From positions 61,359 to 125,358 of the forward strand of contig NZ_QUET01000007.1 in assembly GCF_003478445.1 (NCBI RefSeq): a stretch of 64,000 nt of DNA. Reading direction: 5' to 3'. Every line of letters starts with the position of its first letter. The first letter of the stretch is position 1. The translations under genes were made by a program, and so were the position numbers. The DNA is from Roseburia sp. AM59-24XD. GTDB taxonomy: Bacteria; Bacillota; Clostridia; Lachnospirales; Lachnospiraceae. The notes beneath the pieces are model-generated. The model searched no databases. It was not told the DNA's origin and saw nothing but the letters and a program-made list of their open reading frames with translations. This document shows, piece after piece, positions 35,825 through 46,298 of this stretch.

Positions 35825-37612
35825 ATGGCATTAGATGGAATGGTGATCGCAGATATGGCATATGAGCTTAACCGGGATCTTACGGGCGGACGCATTGCAA
35901 AGATCGCCCAGCCGGAGAAGGATGAGCTGCTTCTGACGATCAAGCAGAGTATCCCTCAGGAAGGAGAAAAGACACTGCGCAGTCAGAAGCGTCTTGTACT
36001 TTCGGTCAATCCGAGTCTTCCGTTGATCTATGAGACGGAGGAGACCAAAAATTCTCCGATGACGGCACCGACCTTTTGTATGGTGCTTCGAAAGCATTTG
36101 TCCAATGCAAGGATACTCTCGGTTTGTCAGATCGGACTGGAGCGTGTTCTTTGTTTTGAACTGGAGCATCTCAACGAGATGGGGGATCTGTGCCACAAAA
36201 AGCTTTATATCGAGCTGATGGGCAAGCACAGCAACATCATTTTCTGTCAGGAGGATGATGTGATCATAGACAGTATCAAGAGGGTTTCGGCGTTAGTCAG
36301 CTCGGTGCGTGAGGTTTTGCCGGGAAGAACATATTTCATTCCGAATACGTTAGAGAAGTTTGATCCGCTGACCGTGGACAGGGACACTTTTTTAGAGCGT
36401 GTTCTGACAAAGCCGATGCCGCCCGCAAAGGCAATCTATACATCGCTTACCGGTTTCAGTCCGGTTATGGCAAATGAACTTTTATACCGGGCAAGCCTTT
36501 CGGATGTGACATCTACGGATGCGCTTACGGAGATGGAGCGACTGCACTTGTACCGCAATTTTGAGACGCTTCGGGAAGAGCTTCTCTCCCACTCCTTTGT
36601 GCCGACCATGATCCGGCGCGGACAGGAGCCTGTGGAGTTTGCGGCATTTGACCTGACTTCGTATGAGCGGGATGAGAGCTGTCAGAGTATTGTGTATGAC
36701 AGCATGAGCAGTCTGCTGTATGATTATTATGCGCAGAAGGAACTCTATTCGAGAATCCATCAGAAATCCTTTGAGCTTCGTCGTGTGACCAACACGGCGC
36801 TGGAGCGCTGCCGCAAGAAATACGATCTGCAGGAAAAACAGCTTCGGGATACTGAGAAGCGTGATAAATACAAGGTCTATGGTGATCTTCTTACAACATA
36901 TGGTTACAGCCTTACCGGCGGGGAGAAAAGCTTTACCTGTGAGAATTATTATACCGGCAAGGAAGTAACGATCCCACTTGATGAGACGAAGTCGGCGATG
37001 GACAATGCCAAGCGATATTTCGAGAAATATGCCAAGCTTAAGAGAACCTTTGAGGCGCTGACAGTCCAGATCGAGGAGACAAGACAGGAAATCGAGCATC
37101 TCGAGTCTGTCAGCAATGCACTTGATATTGCAAGACAGGAGGAAGATCTGAGCCTGATCCGCAGGGAGCTTTCGGAGTGCGGCTATGTCAAGAAGCATGC
37201 GGAAGCCAAAAGCAGCCGTGGCAAGGTTAAGACAAAGAGTAAGCCGTTTCATTATATTTCTTCGGATGGTTTTCATATGTACGTCGGACGGAATAATTAT
37301 CAGAATGATGAGCTTACATTCCACTTCGCCAACGGTGGCGACTGGTGGTTTCATGCCAAGGGAACGGCAGGCTCTCATGTGATCGTAAAGACCGAAGGGA
37401 AAGAGCTTCCGGACAGGACTTTCGAGGAGGCAGCAGCTCTTGCCGCGTGGTATTCCAAGGCAAAGAATCAGGCAAAGGCAGAGATTGATTATATTGAGCG
37501 CAAACATATCAAAAAGCCGAACGGTAGCAAGCCGGGCTTTGTTGTTTATTATACCAATTATTCCATGACGATCGTTCCGGATATTTCCGGATTAAAGGAA
37601 ATTGAGGATTAG
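35825..37612 (+). CDS. rqcH: Ribosome quality control protein RqcH (NFACT family)
   Basis: Rqc2/NEMF homologue that adds C-terminal alanine tails to nascent chains on stalled 50S subunits. The NFACT-N domain starts MALDGMVIADMAYELN; a coiled coil spans about residues 310-450; the NFACT-R domain contains NDELTFHFANGGDWWFHAKG and GSHVIVKT. Length is 595 residues. AAAGGAGG precedes the ATG. Followed 20 bases later by a PHP phosphatase gene. Confidence 0.93.
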   Translation: MALDGMVIADMAYELNRDLTGGRIAKIAQPEKDELLLTIKQSIPQEGEKTLRSQKRLVLSVNPSLPLIYETEETKNSPMTAPTFCMVLRKHLSNARILSVCQIGLERVLCFELEHLNEMGDLCHKKLYIELMGKHSNIIFCQEDDVIIDSIKRVSALVSSVREVLPGRTYFIPNTLEKFDPLTVDRDTFLERVLTKPMPPAKAIYTSLTGFSPVMANELLYRASLSDVTSTDALTEMERLHLYRNFETLREELLSHSFVPTMIRRGQEPVEFAAFDLTSYERDESCQSIVYDSMSSLLYDYYAQKELYSRIHQKSFELRRVTNTALERCRKKYDLQEKQLRDTEKRDKYKVYGDLLTTYGYSLTGGEKSFTCENYYTGKEVTIPLDETKSAMDNAKRYFEKYAKLKRTFEALTVQIEETRQEIEHLESVSNALDIARQEEDLSLIRRELSECGYVKKHAEAKSSRGKVKTKSKPFHYISSDGFHMYVGRNNYQNDELTFHFANGGDWWFHAKGTAGSHVIVKTEGKELPDRTFEEAAALAAWYSKAKNQAKAEIDYIERKHIKKPNGSKPGFVVYYTNYSMTIVPDISGLKEIED

Positions 37613-37632
37613 GACAGGAGGGATACTTACTG

Positions 37633-38475
37633 ATGATACGTTCGGATAATCATGTGCATACATCATTTTCAACAGACAGTGACACACCTATGGAACAGAT
37701 GGTTTTAAAGGGGATTGAGCTTGACTTATCTTCCATCTGTTTTACCGACCATATTGACTATGATTTCCCGGATATGGGAAATGGCGTCGAGTTTTTGTTT
37801 GATGTGGATGAATATTTTGCAAAGCTTGCCGCGCTGAAGGAGTCATATCCGCAGTTTGAGCTGCGCCGTGGTGTAGAGATCGGTCTGAAACCGGATCTTA
37901 CAGAACGTTGCAATGCACTGGTGCATGGATACCCGTTTGACTTCGTAATCGGTTCGACACATCTGGTGGACAATGTCGATCCTTATTACCCTGCCTTTTG
38001 GGAACAGTATTCGGAGAAGGAGGGCATCCGCCGCTACTACGAGCTGACCATGGAAAATATCAAAACAGGCATAGACTTTGACGTCTACGGACACATTGAT
38101 TATATTATCCGCTATACGCCGACCCAGCAGAAATACAAGGCGCAGGGCATCATCAATGAGGCATATATGGAAAAATGTTTCCGGGAGTCCGCAGATGCGG
38201 TCGATGAGATCCTTCATCTTCTGCTTGCGCGCGGCAAAGGCATTGAGGTAAATACGGCGGGGATCAAATACGGTCTTGGTCACACGAATCCGCAGGAAAA
38301 GGTGTTAAAGCGTTACAGAGAGCTTGGCGGCGAGATCATTACGGTCGGCTCCGATGCGCATGAGACAAAGCATCTGGCGTATGCCTTTGAACGCATCCCG
38401 GCTCTGTTACAAAGCTGTGGTTTCCGGTATTATACCGAGTTTCGCGGACGAAAGCCGGAAATGATCGCACTTTGA
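37633..38475 (+). CDS. Histidinol-phosphatase, PHP family (HisJ/HisK-like)
   Basis: Predicted to dephosphorylate histidinol phosphate in histidine synthesis. PHP metal-binding motifs are complete: DNHVHTSFSTDS, CFTDHIDYD, GVEIGLK, DVYGHIDYI and VGSDAHETKHL. Length is 280 residues. No other his gene is in the window, so the substrate rests on family resemblance. Confidence 0.85.
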   Translation: MIRSDNHVHTSFSTDSDTPMEQMVLKGIELDLSSICFTDHIDYDFPDMGNGVEFLFDVDEYFAKLAALKESYPQFELRRGVEIGLKPDLTERCNALVHGYPFDFVIGSTHLVDNVDPYYPAFWEQYSEKEGIRRYYELTMENIKTGIDFDVYGHIDYIIRYTPTQQKYKAQGIINEAYMEKCFRESADAVDEILHLLLARGKGIEVNTAGIKYGLGHTNPQEKVLKRYRELGGEIITVGSDAHETKHLAYAFERIPALLQSCGFRYYTEFRGRKPEMIAL

Positions 38476-38554
38476 GTAACTACATATTAAGAAACTACTT
38501 TTGGCACGTGGTCTGAATGCAATTGGACATTATGAATCTGCTGCAGGTAAGCGG

Positions 38555-39694
38555 CTATGCGAGAGACCTGAGTTCGTGTACGCAGTTTTTGATCTGGCGG
38601 AAGGTTTCCTCAATCTCCTCCGGCGTATTTTCGTGACCGATCGTGATACGGACGGCGGACAGCGCCATCTCATCGGACAGACCGATTGCTTTTAAGACGT
38701 GGGACGGTGATGGATCTGAGGAGGAGCATGCGGAGCCGCCGGATACGTAAATGTCTTTTGCTTCCAGCATGGCGATCAGGGTCGCACTGTCGATTCCGGC
38801 GAAGCTGACATTGATATTGCCGGGAAGCCGTTCCTGTCTGCTGCCGTTTAATCGTGTCATCGGAATTTCCGAAAGGATTCGGTTCATCAGGTGGTCTCTG
38901 AGTGTCTGTTGTAACAGGGTATGTTCCTTTTGGTGTGCCGTGGAAATGTCAGAGGCGGTTCCCATGCCAATGATGCCGGCAACATTTTCGGTGCCTGCTC
39001 TCCTGCCCGCTTCCTGTGCACCGCCATATAACAGAGGAGTGAGTGCAAGCTCTTTGTTCGCATAGAGAAATCCAACGCCCTTCGGACCACCAAATTTATG
39101 GGCGCTGACACTTAAGAAATCAATCGAATCGTCATCGACCTGAATGGGAAGATGTCCATATGCCTGAACAGCATCCGTGTGAAACGGAATGCTGTTTTTT
39201 TGCGCAATCTGTCCGATTTTATGGACAGGCTGCAGTGTACCGATCTCATTGTTGGCATACATAATACTGATCAGAATCGTGTCCGGACGGATTGCATCAT
39301 TGAGCATATCACAGTCGATGATCCCGTTTCTGGTGACGGGCAGGTAGGTGACCTCAAATCCCTGCTTTTCCAGAAAACCGCAGGTGTGCAGGATAGCGTG
39401 ATGCTCGATGGAGGAGGTAATGATGTGGCGGCCTTTGCAGGAAGAGGTTCTGGCTGCGTTTAACAGCACCCAGTTGTCAGCCTCTGTTCCACCGCTGGTA
39501 AATATAATTTCTTCCGGGGAGGCATGAATCACGGCTGCCAGCTTTTCACGGATCTTATCCAGCTTTTTGTGCAGAAGTCTGCCTTCCCGGTAAGAGCCGG
39601 ATGGATTGAAATACTGACGATCCAGATAGGGTGTCATCTCACTGACAACCTCCGGATAAGCGGCTGTTGTAGCGGCATGGTCCAGATAGATCAT
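38555..39694 (-). CDS. Cysteine desulfurase, NifS/IscS family
   Basis: PLP enzyme that provides sulfur from cysteine for Fe-S clusters or tRNA thiolation. YLDHAATT at the N-terminus, the PLP Lys in SVSAHKFGGPKG, and the catalytic loop GGSACSSSDPSPSHVL are all present. Length is 379 residues. No thiI or iscU neighbour is visible. GGAGG precedes the ATG. Confidence 0.92.
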   Translation of the reverse strand: MIYLDHAATTAAYPEVVSEMTPYLDRQYFNPSGSYREGRLLHKKLDKIREKLAAVIHASPEEIIFTSGGTEADNWVLLNAARTSSCKGRHIITSSIEHHAILHTCGFLEKQGFEVTYLPVTRNGIIDCDMLNDAIRPDTILISIMYANNEIGTLQPVHKIGQIAQKNSIPFHTDAVQAYGHLPIQVDDDSIDFLSVSAHKFGGPKGVGFLYANKELALTPLLYGGAQEAGRRAGTENVAGIIGMGTASDISTAHQKEHTLLQQTLRDHLMNRILSEIPMTRLNGSRQERLPGNINVSFAGIDSATLIAMLEAKDIYVSGGSACSSSDPSPSHVLKAIGLSDEMALSAVRITIGHENTPEEIEETFRQIKNCVHELRSLA

Positions 39695-39833
39695 AATGGT
39701 TTCCTCCAGATATGAAAACGGTGGCTTATCATTAGTATATGCGTATTTTCGTCATAGTTGATTCCTAGGTTTCATAAATATTTAGAAACAATCGATGATC
39801 CCGAAGCGAAATGCTGCCGGATCCGGAGGAAAT

Positions 39834-41498
39834 ATGACAACGACAATGGCACACAGGCTTTTAAAGGGAACGTTATTATTGACGATTACCGGATTTATCA
39901 CACGGGTCCTCGGCTTTTTCTACAGGATCTATCTCGCGGATCTTCTGGGGGCGCATTATCTTGGCATCTATCAGCTGATCTTTCCGGTGTATGCCATTTG
40001 CTTTACGATTTACGGGGCAGGCATTCAGACGGCACTCTCCCAGGTAATCGCCTCGAGAAAAAATGACAGAGAAAACCCCTCCGGCTGCTTGCGTCTTTTC
40101 GTCATCGGAACCGTGATCGCAATGGCGCTTGCCCTACTCCTGCAGTTTCTTCTCTCGAGCAATGCAGAGTGGGTTGCCATACATTTTGTCATGGAGGTGT
40201 CTTTAACGCCGTATCTGAGGATCATGACAGTGTTTTTCCCGTTCTGCTGCCTGTCTGCCTGTATCAACGGCTATTATTACGGTATCCAGGATGCAAAGAT
40301 TCCTGCTATGACGCAGGTGATCGAACAGATCTTCCGGATTGTTTTTGTGTTTGGCATTTCTTATCTTTTGATTCCGGGAGCAACCCCGCAGGAAAACTGT
40401 CGGATCGCCGTATGGGGGCTTGCGGTCGGTGAGATCAGTTCGTGTTTTTATAATGTGTATAAGCTTGCATGTCATCTGCGGTCGCAGAGAAAAAATGTGT
40501 ACCGGATGGTTTATGGAGAAAATGTAAAACAGAGTCATAAGAGCAAAGCTGACGTCAGGAAATATCATTTCATGAAATCAGTGGACCGCGGTGGCGTTTA
40601 TTCGCTGGTCTGGCTTGCTTCTACCCTGACTGTGACAAGGCTTTTTATTACGCTGTTAAACAGCATTGAGACGGTACTGCTGCCGGCAATGCTGCGTAAA
40701 TACGGATACAGCGGCGAAGAGGCACTCAGTATATACGGAGTGCTGACAGGAATGACATTTTCGTTTCTTTTGTTCCCATCGACGATCACCAATTCCCTGG
40801 CGGTGCTTTTGGTGCCGTCCATTGCCGAGGCGGATGCGGCGGGGAATATCCGGATGATCCGTAAAAGTATTATCCTGTCGATCCGCTACTGCCTGCTGCT
40901 CGGCATTTTGTGTACCGGGTTTTTTATGGTATTTGGCATGGAACTTGGCAGAGTGATCTTTCACAATGAGATGGCGGGAGAATATCTGGTGACCTTATCC
41001 TGGCTTTGTCCGTTTCTGTATCTTGCGACAGCACTGACCAGCATTATCAACGGAATGAAAAAGACGCATATCACCTTTCTCATCACGGCAGTCAGTCTTG
41101 GTATTAAGATTGTGTTTCTTGTACTGGCAGTGCCACGGTATGGAATGCGTCTTTATCTGATCGGTCTTTTGGTGAGCCAGCTTCTGCAGGTTATTTTGGA
41201 GCTGATCTATCTGTGTCCGCATTTTCGGACAGAGGGAAAACGTCAGGACAAGGAAGAACGATTTGAACCGGTTCGTCAGATCCTGCTTCCCTCACTCCTG
41301 ATCCTGCCCTGTACCATTGCAGCAAAAAGCAGCTACCAGTGGTCTGGCAACTGCTTTGGAAATGTCTCTATCGTATGTCTTTTGATTGCCGGCATTGTCT
41401 TCTGTGCCGTATATGCTGCCGGTCTGTTTCTGACCGGAAGTCTTACTCTGACTTTGCTTCCGGGGAAGGCTTCTTTGGAGACTCCTCCTCGAAGGTAA
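39834..41498 (+). CDS. SpoVB/MurJ-like lipid-linked polysaccharide flippase
   Basis: MOP-superfamily transporter of about 14 membrane helices, opening RLLKGTLLLTITGFITRVLGFFYR. Such proteins flip lipid-linked cell-wall or spore-cortex precursors. ATG 39834 directly behind GGAGG gives 554 residues; the frame is open from 39795 without support. Its 3' end overlaps the convergent gene at 41443 by 56 bases. Confidence 0.88.
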   Translation: MTTTMAHRLLKGTLLLTITGFITRVLGFFYRIYLADLLGAHYLGIYQLIFPVYAICFTIYGAGIQTALSQVIASRKNDRENPSGCLRLFVIGTVIAMALALLLQFLLSSNAEWVAIHFVMEVSLTPYLRIMTVFFPFCCLSACINGYYYGIQDAKIPAMTQVIEQIFRIVFVFGISYLLIPGATPQENCRIAVWGLAVGEISSCFYNVYKLACHLRSQRKNVYRMVYGENVKQSHKSKADVRKYHFMKSVDRGGVYSLVWLASTLTVTRLFITLLNSIETVLLPAMLRKYGYSGEEALSIYGVLTGMTFSFLLFPSTITNSLAVLLVPSIAEADAAGNIRMIRKSIILSIRYCLLLGILCTGFFMVFGMELGRVIFHNEMAGEYLVTLSWLCPFLYLATALTSIINGMKKTHITFLITAVSLGIKIVFLVLAVPRYGMRLYLIGLLVSQLLQVILELIYLCPHFRTEGKRQDKEERFEPVRQILLPSLLILPCTIAAKSSYQWSGNCFGNVSIVCLLIAGIVFCAVYAAGLFLTGSLTLTLLPGKASLETPPRR

Positions 41499-41829
41499 GA
41501 CCGAGATTACCCTCTCTGGTGATCGTTCTGTTTAAACGCATCTTTAACTCGCCCCAGGCATCAACAAGTGCCATCTTCTCAGAAAACGGCATATCCTTGA
41601 CGTAGGACATGGTCTCATCCTCCGGCAGCATGGATGACTTTGGCATCGCAAGGATGTATGTACGGTTGGAATTGATCGTAACCGTGGTGTAATCATCTCT
41701 GGACAGCTTCAGTTCAAACTGAAAAGCGTGCCGTCTTGCCTTGACGGTAATATCTCTCGCAATCTTAAGGCGTTTGCGATAAAGATAATCAGTGATCTTG
41801 TCAACTTTGTAATCGATACTGCTCCCCAT
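41443..41829 (-). CDS. Conserved hypothetical protein, 128 residues
   Basis: Soluble, charged protein with a predicted alpha/beta pattern (KVDKITDYLYRKRLKIARDI, FQFELKLSRDDYTTVTI). GGGAGG precedes the ATG, so it is likely real despite overlapping the end of the flippase gene. No family recognised. The C-terminal tail (EEESPKKPSPEAKSE) is disordered. Confidence 0.65.
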   Translation of the reverse strand: MGSSIDYKVDKITDYLYRKRLKIARDITVKARRHAFQFELKLSRDDYTTVTINSNRTYILAMPKSSMLPEDETMSYVKDMPFSEKMALVDAWGELKMRLNRTITREGNLGLTFEEESPKKPSPEAKSE

Positions 41830-41967
41830 GATCAGTTACCTCCCCTGTGAATGACATCTCGCTGGCAGGCAGACATAAAATCTTATCTGCCAATTAAGTC
41901 TTATATATCATTTCTGTATATAACAGCATATCTATTTTTGACGGGAATGTCAACTGATTTGCGGGGA

Positions 41968-43683
41968 TTATTTGCCATAATGTACATGGAGCAGTTCGTG
42001 TGCGCGATCCTTTAACATACCGTTTTCGTAGAGGTTGATCAGCGTTGGATTCTCACAGGAGCGTTTCACGATCGCTGACTTGTCAGCCTTATACATACCC
42101 TGTGCACGGTCCTGCTTGACGCTGCGGTATCCAAATGGCTGGCCGGCTCCGCCGATACATCCGTAAGGACATGCCATAACCTCGACAAAGTCAAGCTTTT
42201 CTTCGCCGCGCTGCAGCTTCTTGATCAGTGCATCGGCATTACCCAGTCCGTTGACGATGCCGACGCGAAGCGTGTTTCCACCAAGCTCAATCTCGGCGAT
42301 TTTAGTTCCTTCCAGCCCTCTCACGCCGGAATATTCAATCTCGCGCAGTGCTTCGTTGTTCTTGTCCGCAACATGGCGCAGTGCAGCTTCCATAACACCG
42401 CCGGTGACACCGAAGATCACGCCGGCGCCGGAATTGATCGAGAAAGGCATATCCGGTGCACTTGGCTCGATCTCCTGAAACTGAACACCGAGCTCCTTGA
42501 TCATTAAGATCAGCTCCTTGGTGGTGATGACATAGTCCACATCCGGCACTTCGTTTCGCTTAAATTCCTCGCGTGCTGCCTCGTATTTCTTGGCAACACA
42601 TGGCATGACAGCCACGGAAACAGTCTCAAGACCGGCTTCCTCGTCTGCCGGCTTGTAGTATTCCTTTAAAACGGCACCAAACATTTCCATCGGTGACTTG
42701 CAGGTAGAGACATATGGGAGAAGCTCCGGATATTTTGTCTCAACAAAGCGTACCCATGCCGGACAGCAGGAAGTAAACAGAGGCATGGAATTGCCAAGCG
42801 GATATTTCTTCTCACCGTTTTCCAGCTTGTAAAGAAGCTCATTTGCCTCCTCGATCACAGTCAGATCGGCACTGAAGCTTGTGTCAAATACCGTGTCAAA
42901 GCCAAGCATACGCAATGCGGTGTAGATCTTGCCGATCGTGTTTTTGCCGGGTGCGATTCCGAACTCCTCTCCGATCGCCACACGGACTGCCGGTGCGATC
43001 TGGACAACCACGCGCTTGTTTGGAGCATAAAGAGCCTGCCATACGCCTTTTAAGTCCTTTTTGATCGTGATGGCAGCAGTCGGGCAGACAGCGGCACACT
43101 GACCGCAGTTGACACAGTCTGTCTCGGCAATAGGGCGGCCGAAAGCCGGGCTTACGATCATGTTGGCACCGCGGTGTGCAAAATCAATGGCACCGACATG
43201 CTGAACCTCGTTGCACATGCGCACACAATCTCCACACAAAATACATTTGCTCGGATCACGGACGATGGATAATGATGAATCATCGATCACAGGTTCCGGA
43301 TGTGTATTCGGGAAACGAACCTTTGTCAGGTGGAATCTGGCAGCAAGCATCTGCAGGCGGCAGTTTCCGTTTTTCTCACAGACGGTACAGTCGCGGCAGT
43401 GAGATGCGAGCAAAAGCTCCAGGATCATTTTCCGGTGCTGGTGCAGTTTGGAGGTGTTGGTGCGGATCACCATTTTATGCTTGGGCGGCGTGGAACAGGA
43501 GGCGATCACGCTTCCGCGCTCGTCTTCCACCACACACATACGACACGCCCCGTAAATGGACATATCGGTATAATAACAAAAGGTTGGTACATGGATTCCT
43601 GCTTTGCGGATCACCTGCAGGATATTTTTCTCATCCGTAAAAGCGGTACGGATTCCGTCAATGATCATATATTTTTCTGACAT
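41968..43683 (-). CDS. hydA: [FeFe] hydrogenase catalytic subunit, HydA of the NADH/ferredoxin bifurcating type
   Basis: Evolves or oxidises H2. Domains in order: [2Fe-2S] ferredoxin (FCYYTDMSIYGACRMC), His-ligated [4Fe-4S] (HCRDCTVCEKNGNC), two [4Fe-4S] motifs (CILCGDCVRMC, CVNCGQCAAVCP), and the H-cluster with TSCCPAW, MPCVAKKYE and MACPYGCIGGAGQP. ATG 43683 is preceded by GAGG; about 571 residues. With NuoE- and NuoF-like genes just upstream it should form a trimeric electron-bifurcating hydrogenase. Confidence 0.95.
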   Translation of the reverse strand: MSEKYMIIDGIRTAFTDEKNILQVIRKAGIHVPTFCYYTDMSIYGACRMCVVEDERGSVIASCSTPPKHKMVIRTNTSKLHQHRKMILELLLASHCRDCTVCEKNGNCRLQMLAARFHLTKVRFPNTHPEPVIDDSSLSIVRDPSKCILCGDCVRMCNEVQHVGAIDFAHRGANMIVSPAFGRPIAETDCVNCGQCAAVCPTAAITIKKDLKGVWQALYAPNKRVVVQIAPAVRVAIGEEFGIAPGKNTIGKIYTALRMLGFDTVFDTSFSADLTVIEEANELLYKLENGEKKYPLGNSMPLFTSCCPAWVRFVETKYPELLPYVSTCKSPMEMFGAVLKEYYKPADEEAGLETVSVAVMPCVAKKYEAAREEFKRNEVPDVDYVITTKELILMIKELGVQFQEIEPSAPDMPFSINSGAGVIFGVTGGVMEAALRHVADKNNEALREIEYSGVRGLEGTKIAEIELGGNTLRVGIVNGLGNADALIKKLQRGEEKLDFVEVMACPYGCIGGAGQPFGYRSVKQDRAQGMYKADKSAIVKRSCENPTLINLYENGMLKDRAHELLHVHYGK

Positions 43684-43706
43684 TTTCAAACCTCATCCTT
43701 TCTCAA

Positions 43707-45596
43707 TCAAACCTCTTTTACGGCATTGAAGTGACAGCCCTCTTTGCAGGCACCGCATTTGATACATTTCGTCGTGTCGATCACATGCGGCTCCTTGACG
43801 GTGCCGGAGATTGCCTCTACCGGACACATGCGGGCGCATTTGGTACAGCCGCGGCATAAAGAAGGATCGATCTGGTAGGTCATCAATGCCTTGCACTGTC
43901 CTGCCGGACATTTCTTGTCAACGACATGGGCAACGTATTCGTCGCGGAAATATTTCAGTGTGCTGACAACAGGGGATGCCGCTGTCTTTCCAAGACCACA
44001 GAGTGCTGTCGCAGAGATCGTGTCGGCAAGCTTTTCCAGAAGTTCAATATGCTCCATTGTGCCGCGTCCCTCGGTGATATCCGTTAAAAGCTCCAGCATA
44101 CGTTTTGTTCCCTCGCGGCACGGAACGCATTTACCGCAGGACTCGTTCTGGGTAAAGTTCATGAAGAAACGTGCTACTTCAACCATACAGCTCTTGTCGT
44201 TCATAACAACAAGACCACCGGAGCCGATCATGGCGCCGACCTTCTTTAAGGAGTCAAAGTCAAGCTTCATGTCGAGGTGATCCTCCGTTGCACTGATACA
44301 GAGACAGCCGCCGGACGGACCGCCGATCTGTACTGCCTTGAAATCACCGCCCTTGACACCGCCACCGATGTCAAAAATTACCTCACGGAGTGTAGTTCCC
44401 ATTGGAACCTCGATCAGACCGGTGTTTTTGACATTTCCGGTTAAGGCAAAGGCTTTCGTGCCGTGGTTGTTGGCAGGACCAAAGCCCTGATACCATTTCG
44501 CACCGTTTAAGATGATCGGCGGTACGTTACAGAAGGTTTCTACGTTATTCAGAACGGTTGGCTTGTTAAAAAGACCGTGTTCAACGGTACGCGGCGGCTT
44601 AACACGCGGCATACCGCGGTTTCCTTCAATAGAAGTGGTCAGTGCACTTCCTTCACCACAGACAAAGGCACCGGCACCCTGACTGATATGAAGATCAAAG
44701 TCAAAGCCGGATCCGAGAATGTTCTTTCCGAGCAGCCCCTTGTCGTTAGCCTTATCAATCGCCGTCTGGAGGCGTTCTACCGCGAGCGGATACTCTGCAC
44801 GGACATAGATGTATCCGTGGTGGGCGTTTGTTGCGATCGCAGCGATCAGCATACCCTCGATGACACGGTGCGGTTCCCCCTCCATCATGGAGCGGTCCAT
44901 AAATGCACCCGGATCGCCCTCGTCACCATTGCAGACGATATATTTTTCTTCCTCCTTCTGATCAAGAACCTGCTGCCATTTGCGTCCGGCCGGAAATCCG
45001 CCGCCACCGCGTCCGCGCAGACAGGACTCGGTGATCTCATCGACGATCTCCTGGGAACTCATATCAAAAAGTGCCTTTGCAACGGCGCTGTAACCGCCAA
45101 GAGCAATATATTCGGCAATGCTCTCGGCGTTGATGCGTCCGCAGTATTCAAGGGCGATACGCGTCTGCTTTTTATAAAATGGAATATCTTCCTGCTTTAC
45201 ATAGGATTTGAGACTTTCGTCCTGATAAACAAGGCGGTCTACCACCTCGTCATGAATAATACTTTTCTCGATGATCTCCTCGCAGTCCTCGATCTTTACC
45301 TTCAGATAAAGCCACCCCATTGGCTCGATCCGAAGAAGTGGTCCCATCTCACAGAAGCCGTGGCATCCGCTTTTCTTTAAGCCGATGCTTTCATCATGCG
45401 GCTCCTTTTCCAGAACAAGAGCGCAGCGAAGTCCCTTTTCCTCGATAATCTCCTTCATGCGGTCATAAATCTGCAGGGAACCTCCTGCAACACAGCCTGT
45501 GCCGGCACAGATCAGGATCTGCTTGCGCTGGCTGTTTAAAGAAGCAGCATATTCCTTCTGCTTCGCGATAAGTTCGTCTCTTGTGTTAATTTTCAT
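43707..45596 (-). CDS. hydB: NuoF-like NADH/FMN subunit of the hydrogenase (HydB)
   Basis: Binds NADH, FMN and several Fe-S clusters. It carries an N-terminal thioredoxin-like [2Fe-2S] domain (CAGTGC, CHGFCEMGP), the nucleotide-binding RGRGGGGFPAGRKW, the [4Fe-4S] ESCGKCVPCREGTKRM, and a C-terminal ferredoxin pair (CRGCTKCARMC, CIKCGACKEGC). Length 629 is normal for HydB. It overlaps hydC by 11 bases and precedes hydA by 23. Confidence 0.95.
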   Translation of the reverse strand: MKINTRDELIAKQKEYAASLNSQRKQILICAGTGCVAGGSLQIYDRMKEIIEEKGLRCALVLEKEPHDESIGLKKSGCHGFCEMGPLLRIEPMGWLYLKVKIEDCEEIIEKSIIHDEVVDRLVYQDESLKSYVKQEDIPFYKKQTRIALEYCGRINAESIAEYIALGGYSAVAKALFDMSSQEIVDEITESCLRGRGGGGFPAGRKWQQVLDQKEEEKYIVCNGDEGDPGAFMDRSMMEGEPHRVIEGMLIAAIATNAHHGYIYVRAEYPLAVERLQTAIDKANDKGLLGKNILGSGFDFDLHISQGAGAFVCGEGSALTTSIEGNRGMPRVKPPRTVEHGLFNKPTVLNNVETFCNVPPIILNGAKWYQGFGPANNHGTKAFALTGNVKNTGLIEVPMGTTLREVIFDIGGGVKGGDFKAVQIGGPSGGCLCISATEDHLDMKLDFDSLKKVGAMIGSGGLVVMNDKSCMVEVARFFMNFTQNESCGKCVPCREGTKRMLELLTDITEGRGTMEHIELLEKLADTISATALCGLGKTAASPVVSTLKYFRDEYVAHVVDKKCPAGQCKALMTYQIDPSLCRGCTKCARMCPVEAISGTVKEPHVIDTTKCIKCGACKEGCHFNAVKEV

Positions 45597-46071
45597 TGGC
45601 CGCTTCCTCCTTTAATTCCTGGATCAATGCTTTTGCTTTCTCCGGCGTCATCGACGGATGCACATGGTCGTTGACGGTACAGACAGGCGCCAGACCGCAG
45701 GCACCAAGGCATGATACCGTTTCCACGGTAAAAAGCATATCATCGGTTGTTGTCTTTTCTTTACTTAAGCCCAGTGTATTGCGGAATTCCTCAAGAATCG
45801 GTACGGATTTGCGGACATGACATGCCGTTCCGTCACAGATCTTAATGACGTATCGTCCTTTCGGCTCCAATGAAAAATTCTCATAAAATGTAGCTACCCC
45901 ATAAATTTTTGCTTCACTGATCTTTAGCTTGCGGGCAATATAACATAATGCTTCCTCCGGCAGGTAATGATATACTTTCTGGATATCCTGCATGATCGCG
46001 ATCAGCAGTGTTGCATTGTAATCATGCTTCTGCAGAATGTCATCAAGCCGTGCAATTTCCTGACTATTCAC
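45586..46071 (-). CDS. hydC: NuoE-like [2Fe-2S] subunit of the hydrogenase (HydC)
   Basis: Thioredoxin-like ferredoxin subunit with the four Cys in CDGTACH and CLGACGLAP, and KIYGVATFYENFSLEP. GTG 46071 is nine bases after AAAGGAG and gives 161 residues; the longer frame from ATG 46098 starts before that site. First gene of the hydC-hydB-hydA operon. Confidence 0.93.
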   Translation of the reverse strand: MNSQEIARLDDILQKHDYNATLLIAIMQDIQKVYHYLPEEALCYIARKLKISEAKIYGVATFYENFSLEPKGRYVIKICDGTACHVRKSVPILEEFRNTLGLSKEKTTTDDMLFTVETVSCLGACGLAPVCTVNDHVHPSMTPEKAKALIQELKEEAANEN

Positions 46072-46178
46072 GTTTCCTTCTCCTTTCAGTCCATGCATTC
46101 CGGTAATGAGCTGCTCATTTGCCGAAAATTAGTTATTATTTACAGAAAAAATGCGTTTTTGACGCAAGTTATAGAAAA

Positions 46179-46207
46179 ATTATATCATATAGGCTGTAAC
46201 AACACAA
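46179..46207 (-). promoter_or_regulatory. Probable promoter of the hydrogenase operon
   Basis: Minus strand TTGTGT (46207-46202) and TATAAT (46184-46179) with a 17-base spacer, about 110 bases before hydC. Confidence 0.6.
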
Positions 46208-46298
46208 TCTTATTGATAAAAATAGATGAATAAATTTGTTGAAACGTATAATAAATTGTGCAGTTTTGAATCAGTTTTTGTAGACAATAAAGTAAATA

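Noticed and set aside
36482..37507. 341-codon frame antisense to rqcH
   Set aside because: It is a shadow of the conserved rqcH reading frame; no domain or start signal.
44577..45380. 267-codon frame antisense to the NuoF-like gene
   Set aside because: Shadow of a conserved gene with complete Fe-S and FMN motifs on the other strand.
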